Notes: a model not told the origin generated them from the sequence alone. Positions 1 through 11,700 are shown, numbered from the stretch's first letter. The stretch: DNA of 64,000 bases from Alviniconcha marisindica (GCA_018857735.1 JABMCL010000460.1:922501-986500), one strand, 5' to 3'. A program made the numbers and translations.

Positions 1-103
1 ATGAGGGGTAGGGAAACAGGCGCACACCACCTTAAAATTAGAATGCCCCTCTGTCTGTCTCTCTTCCACGGCCACTTCGACTTTCCCACAGCTCCTGAGC
101 TCA

Positions 104-146
104 CCCCCCCCCCCCACCCCCCCCCCCCCCCTCCCCCCCCCCCCCC
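104..146 (+). repeat. Poly-C tract
   Basis: C-rich homopolymer with single A and T interruptions. Several similar tracts occur, for example 7755-7784, 14600-14630, 15300-15320, 18528-18546, 34502, 34555 and 35057. Confidence 0.95.
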
Positions 147-161
147 ATCCCCATCACCACC

Positions 162-202
162 GCCCTGATGTAACCGTATTGGTTGACTGGACATTAAAAA
201 CG
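162..202 (+). repeat. TTAC-tailed dispersed repeat end, truncated
   Basis: 'gccctgatgtaaccgtattg' then 'gttgactggacattaaaaac' matches the family but lacks the TTAC tail. Confidence 0.6.
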
Positions 203-227
203 AAGTTCCTTCTTTCTGTCTCTCTCC

Positions 228-348
<121 letters not shown>

Positions 349-442
349 ATATCTACTCATCAGTAGCTTAGCAAGGACTAGTTGTTAGGTTTTTGACTGA
401 ACCTAAACTACAATCCTTGTAAAATGAAGTTTTCGAATTCAA

Positions 443-444
<2 letters not shown>

Positions 445-508
<64 letters not shown>
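445..508 (+). repeat. (CT)n microsatellite
   Basis: Uninterrupted CT dinucleotides on the plus strand. Confidence 0.97.
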
Positions 509-510
<2 letters not shown>

Positions 511-820
511 CAAATCGAGGCCGGGGATGTCTGATCTCTATTCACACTGTCTGGAATCTCAAGGCTTTCGTTTGAGTCCCTTTCATTGTCTCCTCTCCTG
601 TTATTCTGCCTAGTCCTGTTTCACTTTCTGTCTTTGTCACTTTTCTGCTAATGGAGCCATCCTCCTGTCTGTTTTCTTTCTTTTTTCTCTTCCAAAAAAT
701 CTCCAGTTTGGGTGTCAAAATGCAGGCTTTTTTGCATGGCTCTTGTTGAACAGCTACATGACAGTAGGTGGTATGTACAGCTTGCAGCCATATATGCCAC
801 TGCTGTTTGCAACAGACGCG

Positions 821-822
<2 letters not shown>

Positions 823-907
<85 letters not shown>

Positions 908-923
908 GCACGCACGCACGCAC

Positions 924-974
<51 letters not shown>
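823..974 (+). repeat. Compound (CT)n-(ACGC)n-(CA)n-(TA)n microsatellite
   Basis: Four repeat types follow one another without a break. The AT part could melt easily. Confidence 0.97.
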
Positions 975-1252
975 CGTTTCTGTCCGTTCCTTTTTATACA
1001 TTTCTTTTTCAGTCTATTGGTAATAAATCAGACGGGAGGGCTAACGATACCATCATATCCTAGACTTTACAAAAGTTAACAAAGGCAATATGTAAAATCT
1101 TCGTTTGGTGTATCTGTGTGTATGTGTTGTTGTGTTTGGACCGATTATGTAGCTTTTGACTTCAGTGAGCGTGGGAGTTCTTAAATGTGTATTATGACAT
1201 AATCTGGTCGTCCTGAGCTGACCTTGTGCGGTTCGTTAATATCCGATCATCT

Positions 1253-1599
<347 letters not shown>

Positions 1600-1805
1600 T
1601 CAATCTGTTAAGGCAATCCTGTTAGCAGATACAAGACTATCCTTTCCACTAGCAATCTATATTTCCAAGGCCTTCGAGCTAAGAGCCAATAGTATTAGCA
1701 ACGCGATCCTAGCTTGATCGGGTATTGTGAGAGACATGCTTTTGTATTGCTGTTTACTTTAGTCTCTCATTTTTGTGCTTCCAAGGGCACTCGCGTGTGT
1801 ATGTA

Positions 1806-1985
1806 TATAATATATATATATATATATATTGTGTGTGTGTGTGTGTGCGCGCGCGCGCGAGTATGGGTGCGCGCGTGTGTAAGTGTGCTCGAGTTGGCGT
1901 GAATGCGTGCATAGGTACGTGCGTGTGTGCGTGTGCGGGCGTGCGTGTTTGTGTGTGTGTGTGTGTGGGGGGTGTGGTGGGTGGT
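1806..1985 (+). repeat. (AT)n-(GT)n-(GC)n microsatellite
   Basis: AT run, GT run, short GC alternation, then degenerate GT to a G-rich end. Confidence 0.93.
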
Positions 1986-2114
1986 GGTGTGTGTAGGGAG
2001 AGAATCTCTGTTAGAATGTTTTGATGCTAAGATTGTTTATGCACAAAAAATGTACCCTCACCCCGGCCCCACCTCCCTGTTTGACATGGGCAGACGGCCT
2101 AGTTCAGTAAACCT

Positions 2115-2118
<4 letters not shown>

Positions 2119-2188
<70 letters not shown>
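2119..2188 (+). repeat. (CT)n microsatellite
   Basis: CT dinucleotides directly preceding a SINE-tail-like sequence. Confidence 0.97.
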
Positions 2189-2192
<4 letters not shown>

Positions 2193-2245
2193 GGTGAGTT
2201 ACCGCGCTATAGAAATGACCGCCGTTATGACTATTACTGTTCTAT
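2188..2245 (+). repeat. Second family-A-like SINE tail
   Basis: 'taccgcgctatagaaatgac' and the following 'cgccgttatgactattactg' resemble the 'gcgctatataaa' tail of the SINE at 2403. It directly follows a (CT)n tract. Confidence 0.45.
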
Positions 2246-2402
2246 TAAATAAAGAAGTCGACTTTTTGCAAGGAACACAAAAGGGTGGTTCCCCTCATTT
2301 TAACTGGAAAGAGCGCGTTGCGTGTGAAAGGCGAATATGTAGATATTTAGTCGGCACAAAACAATCTCTTCTCATTTGTTGGAGTGGATGGTGGAAGATG
2401 GG

Positions 2403-2885
2403 AAGCGGGGGGTGGCTCAGTGGTTAGAGCGCCGGACTCGTGGTTGAAAGGTCGCGGGTTTGAATCCCTGCAGGAGCGGTAGGAGAATTTTCTTCTCCAG
2501 GGTCAACTGTGCTGACTCTTATTTCGGTATCCGTTCCACCCCCGTGTTACCGCAGTAGCACGTAAAAGACCCGGTCATTCTGCCAAAAGTGCAGGTGGCA
2601 GGTTACAGCTAAACACGCATGCACCTTACGTATGTGGCTTTGCATGAAGTGACAAGGTGCATGGTTGTATGGTGTACGCAAAACGCGCCGAGATGGCAGC
2701 AGTTTCATGTGGCACCACCCATGCCAGCGCTGTAGGTATACCACTTCGGTGGATATTCAAAAACGCGCTATAAAAAAGCTATTCGCTCATGTAGAATCAC
2801 ATGCGAGCGCAGTGAGTCTGCTCGAGAGCGGAGAATAGCGCTATATAAAAGCGGTCAACAGCAGCATCAACAACAAGAAACTGGT
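2403..2885 (+). mobile_element. tRNA-derived SINE (family A)
   Basis: The head has an A-box-like 'tggctcagtgg' and a B-box-like 'ggtttgaatcc' with tRNA spacing (2403-2475). The body contains 'gcacgtaaaagaccc', and the 3' part has 'gcgctatataaaagcgg' and a (CAACAA) end. It is not a working tRNA: the head merges into the body with no acceptor-stem 3' strand. Confidence 0.72.
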
Positions 2886-3191
2886 TTATTTTGGGATTGA
2901 TCTCATGCAGTTTGATTAGGGGATGGCTGTCCCATTCATTTTGCCTTGAGTTCTGGGAGAGACGACGAGAGATTGGGGTGGCAGGGGGGCGGGGGGGGGG
3001 GGGTGAATGACTGGATAAATTTTATTTACGTGGGTAATGGAGTAGACAGATCCAGCCCTCGTCCGTGGGGGAATGCTGCTAAATTTACAGCTAAATCTAG
3101 AGACAGACAGACACACAGAGACAAACTGAGAGAGAGACAGACAGACAGACAGAGAGAGAAACACACACACACACAGAGAAGTATTCCGCAC

Positions 3192-3790
3192 TGATTCGGC
3201 ATATCTGCCTGCTTTGGCGCGACAAACATTCAGCTGGCGCATAACCCTATGAAGATCTGTAGAACTGACCGCATCACTCCTCTGTTTCAGTATCTCCACT
3301 GCACTCCCAGTCAAAGAATTCAGTACAAGATAAACACTCTCTGCTATAAATGTATCATAGTTCAGGAGCTGTGTGAGAGTCGAGGTGGCCGTCCTGGGCT
3401 GTCCGTCCTAACGAGCCTTCTGGTTTCCGTGGACGTAAAGCTACATTGAACCATGCTTCGGCATTGGTCACAGCTTGTCCCTAATATGTCAGCCGACATC
3501 TGAGGACATTAAGCATCACTTCATCATCATTTATAAATGTATCACGCGCACTGCTCCGTCTTATCTCTGTGACTGTCTTCAACTTTCACACCCTCCCGCA
3601 CTCTCCGCTCCGCTTCTGATACTCTCAGCCTCCAGCATTCCTCGCACTAGACTCTCCACTGTTGGTTCCCGCGCCTTTTCTGTTTTCGGTCCATCTACGT
3701 GGAATGACCTTCCCCTTCCTCTCCGACAGAAACCGTCTCTGGACTCATTCAGGTGTAACCTAAAAACATTTCTTTTCCAAAAACTATAGA
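3192..3790 (+). pseudogene. LINE reverse-transcriptase C-terminal fragment, interrupted
   Basis: Before the interruption: RTDRITPLFQYLHCTPSQRI then QYKINTLCYKC. After it: YKCITRTAPSYLC...FGPSTWNDLPLPLRQ and SLDSFRCNLKTFLF. This is the typical C-terminal end of jockey/CR1-type non-LTR reverse transcriptases (W-N-x-L-P ... F-K-x-x-L-K-T-x-L-F). Endonuclease and catalytic RT domains are absent. It ends with a stop at 3787-3789. Confidence 0.85.
3358..3531 (+). mobile_element. 174-bp SINE inserted in the LINE fragment, 13-bp TSD
   Basis: The perfect direct repeat 'tataaatgtatca' flanks it at 3345-3357 and 3532-3544. Part of the insert ('caggagctgtgtgagagtcg'...'gtggacgtaaagc') recurs at 9386-9475. 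It ends in (ATC)n 'tcatcatcatt', consistent with a retroposed element with a simple 3' tail. Confidence 0.85.
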
Positions 3791-3887
3791 CCTGCCATGT
3801 TTCCTTTCCGTGCTGCTGTCTTCATCCGTCTCAAATCACTGCTGCCCGTTTTAAGCTGTGTAAATTAAGCTTTGTGTAGTCGATATG

Positions 3888-3913
3888 CGTGTGTGTGTGT
3901 GGTCGTGCCTCTG

Positions 3914-4005
<92 letters not shown>

Positions 4006-4012
4006 CGCGCGT
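3888..4012 (+). repeat. (GT)n-(GTGC)n microsatellite
   Basis: GT and GCGT runs immediately downstream of the LINE fragment. Confidence 0.95.
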
Positions 4013-4597
4013 GGGTGTATGCGCTTAGAATAGTCTCTAGGGACAAGATTTTGCGTTTTATAAATACTTTAATGATTATCTTTTTATTTAAGTCTGCACA
4101 CCTCTTCTGGCTTTGATCTCGTCGGTGGCTTCATCAGAAATGACTGAGCAGGGCCGCAGAGTAAACTCTTAGTCTCGCTTCCACCATCGCCAACGACATT
4201 ACAGTCTTACCAAGCTTAATTCTGGTTAATCTTTATCTTAAGCTTCGTCAGTGCCGTTAGTATGATTAAAACTCGATCAGATTACTTGCGAGGGCTGAAA
4301 ACAAGAACAGTAAACAAATTTGTAGCACTGCCTTCCCGATGCCTTTGTAACCTTGCAATAAGACCGCAGTAGGCAGAAATAGTATGCGCATGTCTGTAAT
4401 ACCAAGTTATAATGGTGCAAAGCTTGAAAGACCTTGCTTGAGCGGAGTCCAAGAGAAACCCAACGGTGAGGTTTTTGCGGCTGAGTCAGGAGATAGGGAC
4501 AGTGGTGGCGAAAGCGCCGACAGTTTTGAGGCACAGTAAAAATGAAACGTTGGAGTGAACTTACCCGTGTCGTGCGTGCCCTAGTCCTACCAAGGTG

Positions 4598-4652
4598 TCT
4601 TGATTTTAATGGACCTGTGTCCGTATGATTTTAATGGACCTGTGTCCGTATG
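4598..4652. repeat. 28-bp tandem duplication
   Basis: 'gattttaatggacctgtgtc' + 'cgtat' is repeated twice immediately before a (GT)n/(GTGC)n tract. Confidence 0.85.
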
Positions 4653-4664
4653 GTGTGTGTGTGA

Positions 4665-4695
<31 letters not shown>

Positions 4696-5233
4696 TGCTC
4701 TGTCTCGGTCAGTACTGCCCGTGTGGTCTTTGTAAATCCTCTACAATACAAAGGTCAGATATTAGATGACTCAGACGATATTATGACGAACGGAAATTGT
4801 AGAACATTTAATTTGATGCAGCTAGTTTGCCAGACGGTTGGACGTATTTCAGAATTGGAGTCCCACAGGACATTGGCTTCGTTAGCAGAGGTAACCAGGT
4901 CTGGAATGAAGGCAAAACGAAAAAAACGAAAAAAACATGATGCAAGTTTGCCTTTTCATGTAAAGGCACTTTACCATAACAAAAAGGAAACAAAAATACT
5001 GGTTTTGCAGCGAACGATACAAGCCAACGCGGAAAGGTTGAAGGGGGAAGGGGGGGGGGGGACGTATATAGCTTTCATGAAAACTGATTTTCCTACTGGA
5101 AATAATAGCCACAAAGACGTAATGCACAGATGCTCTTTCTGCACTTTAAATCGACACACAAAAAGCGCAAGAATTTGAACTCTATCTCTCTCTCTCAGTC
5201 TAGCTGTCGCCCCCCCACCCCCCACCACCTCCA

Positions 5234-5237
<4 letters not shown>

Positions 5238-5320
<83 letters not shown>

Positions 5321-5388
5321 CGCCCACCTCTCACCCTCCCACCTTTCCATCTCCTCTCTCCCTCTCTCTTTCTTTCTCCTGTTGTACT

Positions 5389-5486
<98 letters not shown>
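5238..5486 (+). repeat. (CT)n and (ACGC)n-(CA)n microsatellites
   Basis: CT block 5238-5316, pyrimidine-rich spacer, then CGCA and CA blocks 5389-5485. Confidence 0.96.
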
Positions 5487-5487
<1 letters not shown>

Positions 5488-5604
5488 TCAAGATATTGCT
5501 GTTCTGACCTTTATTATAACTGCGTATGTTTCAATAAAAATTGGTAACAAGTGCACAAAACCAACTCCTGTGCGTTTTGAGTTGTTAGTAATTGTGGTGA
5601 TTGA

Positions 5605-5756
5605 TAACTGGACCAGTTTGTGAAAGAACTGCTTGGACACAGACATGGTGATCTGCCGACCAGTTGGTGAAATAACTGGATACAGACAGTGATCTGCCGA
5701 CCAACTGGTGAAATAAGTGGACACAGACATGGTGCAGTCGGCGACTCCTAGATCCA
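5605..5756. repeat. Short tandem duplication plus repeated 25-bp border
   Basis: About 55-bp units of 'gatctgccgaccagttggtg' + 'aaataactgga.acagacatg' occur two to three times. The next segment 'gcagtcggcgactcctagat' + 'ccaattat' recurs at 6330-6357, just after the 5990 minisatellite. Confidence 0.7.
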
Positions 5757-5989
5757 ATTATTTCTCGCCTACGAAGTCACGTGAGTATCGGCGCATGCGT
5801 CAAGGGTGACCACTTGGTGATATGAGCCCGTCATAGTCGGACCAGTGCACAGACATAGAGTAATATTCTTTGCGATAGAGTAATATTCTGTCAGTGTCTG
5901 CAGACCAGGGCCGCGTTCTTGCGAGTTTGCTGATTGCAATTGTTTAGCGCTTTCAATTGTTTAGCGTTTTCACACTTAGTCTGACTTCA

Positions 5990-6335
5990 GGACTCATTTA
6001 TCTGTGCTTGCAGCTGCAGCGGTTGATGTGTGTGTGTGTGTGTGTGTGTGGGGGGGGGGGGGGGACATTAGGGCCTCTTTATCTGTGCTTGTAGCTGCAG
6101 TGGTAGGGATGTGGGTGGGGGAGGGGGGGAGCTCAGTTATCTGTGCTTGTAGCTGCAGTAGTTGATGTGTGTGTGTGTTTGTGTGTGGGACAGCGGGGCC
6201 TCATGTATCTGTGCTTGTAGCTGCTGTGGTTGATGTGTTTGCGTGAGGGACAGCGGGGCCTCATGTATCTGTGCTTGTAGCTGCAGCGGTTGACGTGTGT
6301 GTGTGTGTTTGTGTGGGACGGCGGGGCCGCAGTCG
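5990..6335. repeat. Minisatellite of about 60-85 bp units, five copies
   Basis: 'tatctgtgcttgtagctgca' recurs at about 6000, 6079, 6139, 6206 and 6266, followed by a variable GT/G-rich spacer and 'gacagcggggcctcatg'. Length differences lie in the GT/G tracts. Confidence 0.85.
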
Positions 6336-6877
6336 GCGACTCCCAGATCTAATTATAGCGCGACCTTTCACCCACAGCAGCTGGATCTGCGCATCGGCGG
6401 TTTCACCCACAGCGTGCGGGGCTGTCTTCATTAGCACCCGCCGTGTGGGCTTTCCGCTTTGGGGTTTCCGGCGGCGCTTTTTTTTTTTTCGTTTTTTTTT
6501 TTTTTTTACTGAGCGGGGCTGAAACGCAGAGGGCGGGGTGGTTGTGGGTGGGGCCGGGGGACTGAGGAAGAAGAACAGAAAAGAGCAACGGTGGTATTTT
6601 GCAGTGTGGGGGTGAGAAAGAGAGACAGAGAAAAGAGCAACTGGTGGCGGCTTTCCGCAGGGGACAAAGGGAGCAACATTTTGTGTTGTACTGGTTGTAC
6701 TGTATCCACGTCAGCGTCCTTGTGTCCAACACCGGAGCACGCTGTATGGTTGGTCGATTATGTCGAACTGAAAGTTCAACGCGGCAGAAGTTGCTATCAT
6801 GTCGCGACGATTTTTGATCGGTCCCAGAAGTGATTTGATGGATGGAGTAGCCAGTCGTCGGCCAAGAGCTGGTCATA

Positions 6878-6898
6878 TGACGTCACTGATTGGCCAAT
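6878..6898. promoter_or_regulatory. CRE plus CCAAT-box cluster
   Basis: TGACGTCA (6878-6885) is followed by 'ctgattggccaatcc', which holds CCAAT motifs on both strands. A further ATTGG is near 7142. It resembles a small promoter, but no gene is seen beside it. Confidence 0.3.
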
Positions 6899-7379
6899 CC
6901 CATGTCCAACGAACGACTGAACAAGGGGAGAGAGAGAGAGAGACTGAAAAGTATTTGAATGTTTGAGACAGTTCAGCTCAGAACTGAGTCACACGTTTAA
7001 AGTTATTCTATATAAATTCAAATCACACGGCCTGACCATAAATCACAAGCTGCAAAAAGCCGGTGGCTGCTCTCTTGAATAACAGTATGGGAGTGCGGCG
7101 CAGGATTGGCTAGTGTCGTCAAGGGACAACTTCTTGCCTGATGATTGGCCACTGACTCGACCAGCGCTGATCACCCGTTGGAGGCAGATGGAGAAATAGT
7201 TCCGGAAGCAACTCTGTTGCGTCAGTTCGAACTAGTCTGCTAACCATAATGGCCAAAATTCTGCCGCTGTGTGTGTTGCTCAGAATTGAGAACGTCCTGT
7301 GTATAATTATGTGCCTAATTCGCATTAGGGGCAAGTTCCCATAAATGCCGATGAAGGTGGATCACATCCGATCAGGCAA

Positions 7380-7450
7380 CCGCTTTGGTCTAAGGCGTAA
7401 GGCTGACACACAGAAAGTCTTCGGTTCGACTCTGCTTCGTCTCTCCTCTC
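7380..7450 (+). mobile_element. tRNA-like SINE head, isolated
   Basis: 'ctttggtctaaggcgtaagg' and 'cggttcgactctgcttcg' resemble the A- and B-box regions of the family-B head. The downstream body does not match family B. Confidence 0.45.
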
Positions 7451-7645
7451 TCTTCAAACGTTGTGGTTTGTGGACACTGTCTTTTGTGCGTTGTCCCAAG
7501 CATTGTGGGGTGTATTTAATGCTCGCTGGGCATCTTTGAAAGATTCAGACAACGCATGCAGACAAGACGCTGTTTCCTTCCCGCTGTTTGCGTATAAAGT
7601 GATAGCTACTTGTTTCCTTTGAACAAAAGCATTTTTGACGAAAGT

Positions 7646-7646
<1 letters not shown>

Positions 7647-7686
<40 letters not shown>

Positions 7687-7695
7687 GTCTCTCTG

Positions 7696-7752
<57 letters not shown>

Positions 7753-7784
7753 CTCCCCCCCCCCCCCCCCCCCCCCCCCCACCC
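7647..7784 (+). repeat. (CTGT)n-(CT)n-poly-C tract
   Basis: Same order of units as at 229-346, followed by a poly-C run. Confidence 0.96.
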
Positions 7785-8077
7785 CATGATGTTTGTGTGT
7801 GTCGATATTTTAGTTAGACGTTTAGACTCCACCGAATATTTTCATCACTTTTACATCTACTTCAGTAACTACATGGCTCGCAGCATATAACATAATTGCA
7901 TCGCACGTCGTGACCGCGTGTATTGCCGCGTACACCCAGGCGACACTGACGAAATCAGAGGGAAAACGGACGTGAAATTCAGGGTCATCAAGTAGAATTA
8001 TATACATAGCACGTGCATCATGTCACAGGGCCAGGGCAGTTGTCTGTACACCAACATTGTGCCGACTCTCTTCTGAC

Positions 8078-8078
<1 letters not shown>

Positions 8079-8127
<49 letters not shown>

Positions 8128-8204
8128 CGCGCGCGTGCGTGCGTACGTGTGTGTGTGTATGTGTGTGCGCGCGTGTGTGCGCGCGAGCGTCTGTGCGTCC
8201 ATGC

Positions 8205-8257
<53 letters not shown>

Positions 8258-8386
8258 TATGTGCGTGCGTGCGTGCGTGTGTGTGCGTGCCTGTGTTTAT
8301 GTGCGTCCGTGCGTGTGTGCGAGCGAGCGTGCGTGTGTGTGTGTGCGTGTGTGTGTATGAGTGTGTGTGCGAGCGCGTGTGCGTGC

Positions 8387-8448
<62 letters not shown>
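8079..8448 (+). repeat. 370-bp (GT)n/(GC)n tract
   Basis: Almost entirely alternating purine-pyrimidine, with a CGCGCGCGCG core near 8387-8401, so it has Z-DNA-forming potential. Confidence 0.95.
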
Positions 8449-8449
<1 letters not shown>

Positions 8450-8525
8450 GAAAGTTTTTGTGGGAGATGTTCCCTCACTGCATACATTATGTAAAACGCT
8501 GAGAGGTCCTGCGAGACCTGGCGCT

Positions 8526-8816
8526 GTTCGTTAGGCTTGCTTAACGCCAACTTGGTCTCGGGAGAGGTACCGGCAGGGCCCGAGATCCCATGAGGTGGGG
8601 GAGGGGGGGGGGAGGGGGGAACTATACCCACCGCTGCACTTCCACCACCAGAATGATTTTGCATGAAGATGGGCAGCGGTGTGACTCCAGTTAACGTTGC
8701 GTTCACTGCGGAGAAAGAGTCGGGCAGTGTCCATGAACCGCAGCTTTCGTAGAGAGACTGAGGAGGGCCGCAGCCGTAGCGAATCCACATCCATCCGCTT
8801 GACAGCCTAACGCCCG
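8526..8816 (-). mobile_element. tRNA-derived SINE (family B), copy 1
   Basis: It shares 'ttaacgcc', 'agaggtaccggc', 'gagatccca', 'ccaccagaatga' and 'aagatgggcagcg' in order with 63496-63806. On the minus strand the start carries a tRNA-like head with a B-box-like 'gtggattcgctac'. An internal poly-G expansion is present. Confidence 0.75.
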
Positions 8817-8818
8817 TT

Positions 8819-8953
8819 TTAATTGGGCGAACATTTGCTTCGCCGAACATAGTTCGGAGTATCCGTCGAACTTTACTTCGTGTCTTAATTGAGGTCACAG
8901 TTCGCCGAACACGGTTCCGACAGTTCGACGAACTATACTTCGTTCTTAACTGG
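8819..8953. repeat. Imperfect tandem repeat with TTCGCCGAAC palindromes
   Basis: Two units of 66 and 61 bp start at 'ttaattg' (8819, 8885), with a third start at 8946. Each carries a TTCG-C-CGAA-type palindrome and 'actt.acttcgt.tc'. It adjoins SINE family B copy 1. Confidence 0.6.
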
Positions 8954-9385
8954 CTTATAATGAGATGCAAGCTTCGGCCCCAACTGACTTGCGGCAGAAG
9001 CGCAGCACTAGACAGCGTGATCCAAAATGTAGGCGAAAGTCAAGTCGTCAAGTCAGTATACTTTAATCATCCCTCACAGGGTAATTCAACTAACTACTAT
9101 ATCATTCTGGGTCCCAGAGACAAGGCTGCGCCTTCCACAAGTCAACAAATAAACAAATTCCCTCCGAAGCGAATGAGGTACCTAGCGATACCGTCATCCG
9201 GTTTTTTTCTTTTTTTCTTTTTCCACATCCACAGGAGAGCTCTCCGCTCTCAGCCAATCAGAGGCAAGGGCGAATGTTCCCAGAACATGTTGAGCGAAGC
9301 TTTTTGGACCCTGAATACAGCTTCGTCGCAGCGAAAGTTCGCACATGTATATATATATACCGAGCCTGCCCTCCCCCACAGAGCC

Positions 9386-9475
9386 CAGGAGCTGTGTGAA
9401 AGTCGAGGTGGCAATTCTGGGCTCCCCGTCCCAAATAGTCCTTATGATCTCTGTGGACGTAAAGCAACATTGAAC
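9386..9475 (+). repeat. Second copy of the 3358-3531 SINE (partial)
   Basis: 'caggagctgtgtgaaagtcg' 'aggtggcaattctgggctcc' ... 'tgtggacgtaaagcaacatt' matches the inserted element with about 20 percent divergence. The (ATC)n tail part is missing. Confidence 0.72.
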
Positions 9476-9847
9476 TTGAACCCTCCCGTTTTTATTCTGA
9501 GCTTGGTGTCTGCTTGTCTCTACGATCCTTCCAACTGTAGGCCTACTTTGCTGGATAAATTCTCCCGACAATGCTCCGTTTTCCGCTCCATCCTTAAGTT
9601 TGTGTGTTCATGCACGGAACCTGTCCAGTCCAGAAGTCCTGCAAGTTGATAAATATCTTCTCTTTCATTTGTGTTTAATAGACGTGTTTCTGTCAGAGAT
9701 GATCATCTCTACTTTAAAATGACGTCAAAGGAATTTACATCATCTGGTTATGATGACGCCACAAAGACATCACATGACAGTTTGTGACTTAAATCATGGA
9801 GCTTGAAAATGGCAGTTCCCAGCTTTACATTTGTACACGCGTTAAGT

Positions 9848-9903
9848 CGCCCTGATATAACCACACTGGTTGTCTGGGCGTAAAACACCAACTTACTTAC
9901 TTA
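9848..9903 (+). repeat. TTAC-tailed dispersed repeat end
   Basis: It reads 'ccctgatataaccacactgg' then 'ttgtctgggcgtaaaacacc' and (ACTT)n. It abuts the mariner remnant and matches copies elsewhere in the window. Confidence 0.75.
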
Positions 9904-9904
9904 C

Positions 9905-10500
9905 ACGTATTAAGCTCGGAAACAGTCCAATGAAAATCCACCAGGAACTTGACGCTGTGTGTGGAACATCTTGTTTGATCAACACTGTCTGTCGGTGGAT
10001 TCGATGTTTTCAAATCGGCAAGAAAGACCTCAGAGATAAAGCCACTGTCTGGAGCATCAAAGAATCCCATGAAGCTGGTGAGTCATGCTGCAACAGATGA
10101 CCCTCGTACCTCGACTCAAACAACTGAAATCAGTTGCCCTTCACGCGGTACAATTCACTCAATAATCAATGAAAAACTCGGTATGAAAACATGTGTGCAA
10201 AATGTGTACACTTTATGACAGGCGCACCAACAAATTGAGACGGTGAGATGTTCTGAACAAAATTATTCTTGTCGTATTTGAACAGCAAAGGCCTAAACGA
10301 CTGACTGATGTTGTCACAGGAGATGAAACTACCATAAGCTTCTGTGGCATGCCCTCAAAACGGGCAAATATGGTGCAGATCGATGAAGCCGAGGACGGAC
10401 CAGTCGTCCTCAGACATGGATTTCAAAACAAGAAGCGGCTCTTCAGTATATTGTTCAACCATACTGAACCACTGGTGGTCGACATTCTGCCAGAGTGAAA
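9905..10500 (+). pseudogene. Mariner transposase remnant (frameshifted)
   Basis: The first part translates as RIKLGNSPMKIHQEL...TVCRWIRCFQIGK, the mariner N-terminal helix-turn-helix. About 10311-10500 gives VTGDETTISFCGMPSKRAN and KRLFSI...PLVVDILPE, the catalytic-domain segment with the first Asp (GDET). The parts lie in different frames with stops between them, and the C-terminal catalytic region is missing. It is a dead copy. Confidence 0.82.
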
Positions 10501-11304
10501 AAAACGACCACCAGCCGCTAGACAGGAACAGTACTGTCTAAAGCTCCAAGCACATAAAAGGTTTTTTTTAAAACGCTATTTATTAGGACACGACAAAACC
10601 AGCAAATTTTCGGGCTAATCCATTTTGTTAAGGTAAAAAACGACACTTAAACAACAGCTAAACGGTCAAAAAACGATGAAAAATGAAGTGAAAAGCTAAA
10701 CCACTCACGTGTTTTTGCTTGAGCTGTATTGTTTTCCTACCCAGTGCTTGGAAGAATGTCGGCAATGAAGAAAGTTGTCCAGGAGTAGCGACCATACGTG
10801 GGAACCTCGACAACATTGTTACTCCCGACAGTGTTGCTCCGCACAAAGCAAAGTCCACACTCCGAGCATCGCTTTCCGGCACTCTCCTCCAAACTTGCCA
10901 GATTTGGTTATGCCATTGAAGGGGCACTCTTTATCTCCGCGCAGCTGTCCGCCACCGACGCGGTCAGCGCCCTCCGAAAGGTTCGGGTACTGATAAGACT
11001 GCGGAAACAACCTAGCACCCAAGCACGCACGTAAACATGAGACGCATCCACCCCGGGTAAAAGAAAAAGTTTCGTCTCGATTTATTTGTGCAAACTTTGT
11101 TGGCGGCTATAAATGACACGCCTCGTTTTATTTGAGTTATTTGTAACAAACCTGCTACTGTTTGAGCACCAACAAAAAAAAATGCTCGTTAGCTGACCGT
11201 TTTTTTGGACCCTATGGCGTAACTAAATACGGCAGTGGTTGAAGGAAGGATGTTGTAAACCAGTGCTTTCAAAACTGGCCTTACTGGAAAGTTAGCTAGT
11301 TATT

Positions 11305-11425
11305 TAGTTGGTGCTTTGAGCCCAGTCAACCACATAGGGTTATATCAGGGCTACTTGTGAGTTAGTCAGGATAGTTAGTGCTTTGAGACCAGTCAGCCAC
11401 ATAGGGTTGTAACAGGGCTAGCCTT
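11305..11425 (-). repeat. Two minus-strand copies of the TTAC-tailed repeat end
   Basis: 'ccagtcaaccacataggg' (near 11321) and 'ccagtcagccacataggg' (near 11391) are each followed by 't..t.acagggct'. They are the reverse complement of 'agccctgatataaccctatgtggttgactgg'-type sequence. The two copies are about 70 bp apart, so the segment was tandemly duplicated. Confidence 0.65.
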
Positions 11426-11608
11426 GCTGAAAAGAGGTTATTTCAAATTGAAGACCTTGCAAGAGGCATCAGTTCGCAACGTCATGCCATACGAGTACCG
11501 CAACGCCTACCAAAACCAGCCAAAGCGACAGCTTGGTGTGAACAGCAACGGAAAGTTCGAACGCGTGATTCGTCCTGAGGTGTCCCTATATATATGCGGT
11601 TGACAAGA

Positions 11609-11700
11609 CGTTAATATAATAATAATAATGGCAATTTGTAAAGCGCCTACCCTGCGGCTCAAAGCGCTGAACAAGCATACACACATAATGTACATCGAGA
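11609..11700 (-). repeat. Dispersed (ATT)n-tailed repeat end
   Basis: On the minus strand: 'gcgctttgagccgcagggta' then 'ggcgctttacaaattgccat' and (TTA)n. Such 'gcgctttataaatgcc(att)n' ends are familiar in molluscan non-coding DNA. A weaker relative may lie at 48550-48585. Confidence 0.5.

Noticed and set aside
2403..2475. Functional tRNA gene
   Set aside because: The B box has a mismatch, the acceptor stem does not close, and SINE body sequence follows directly.
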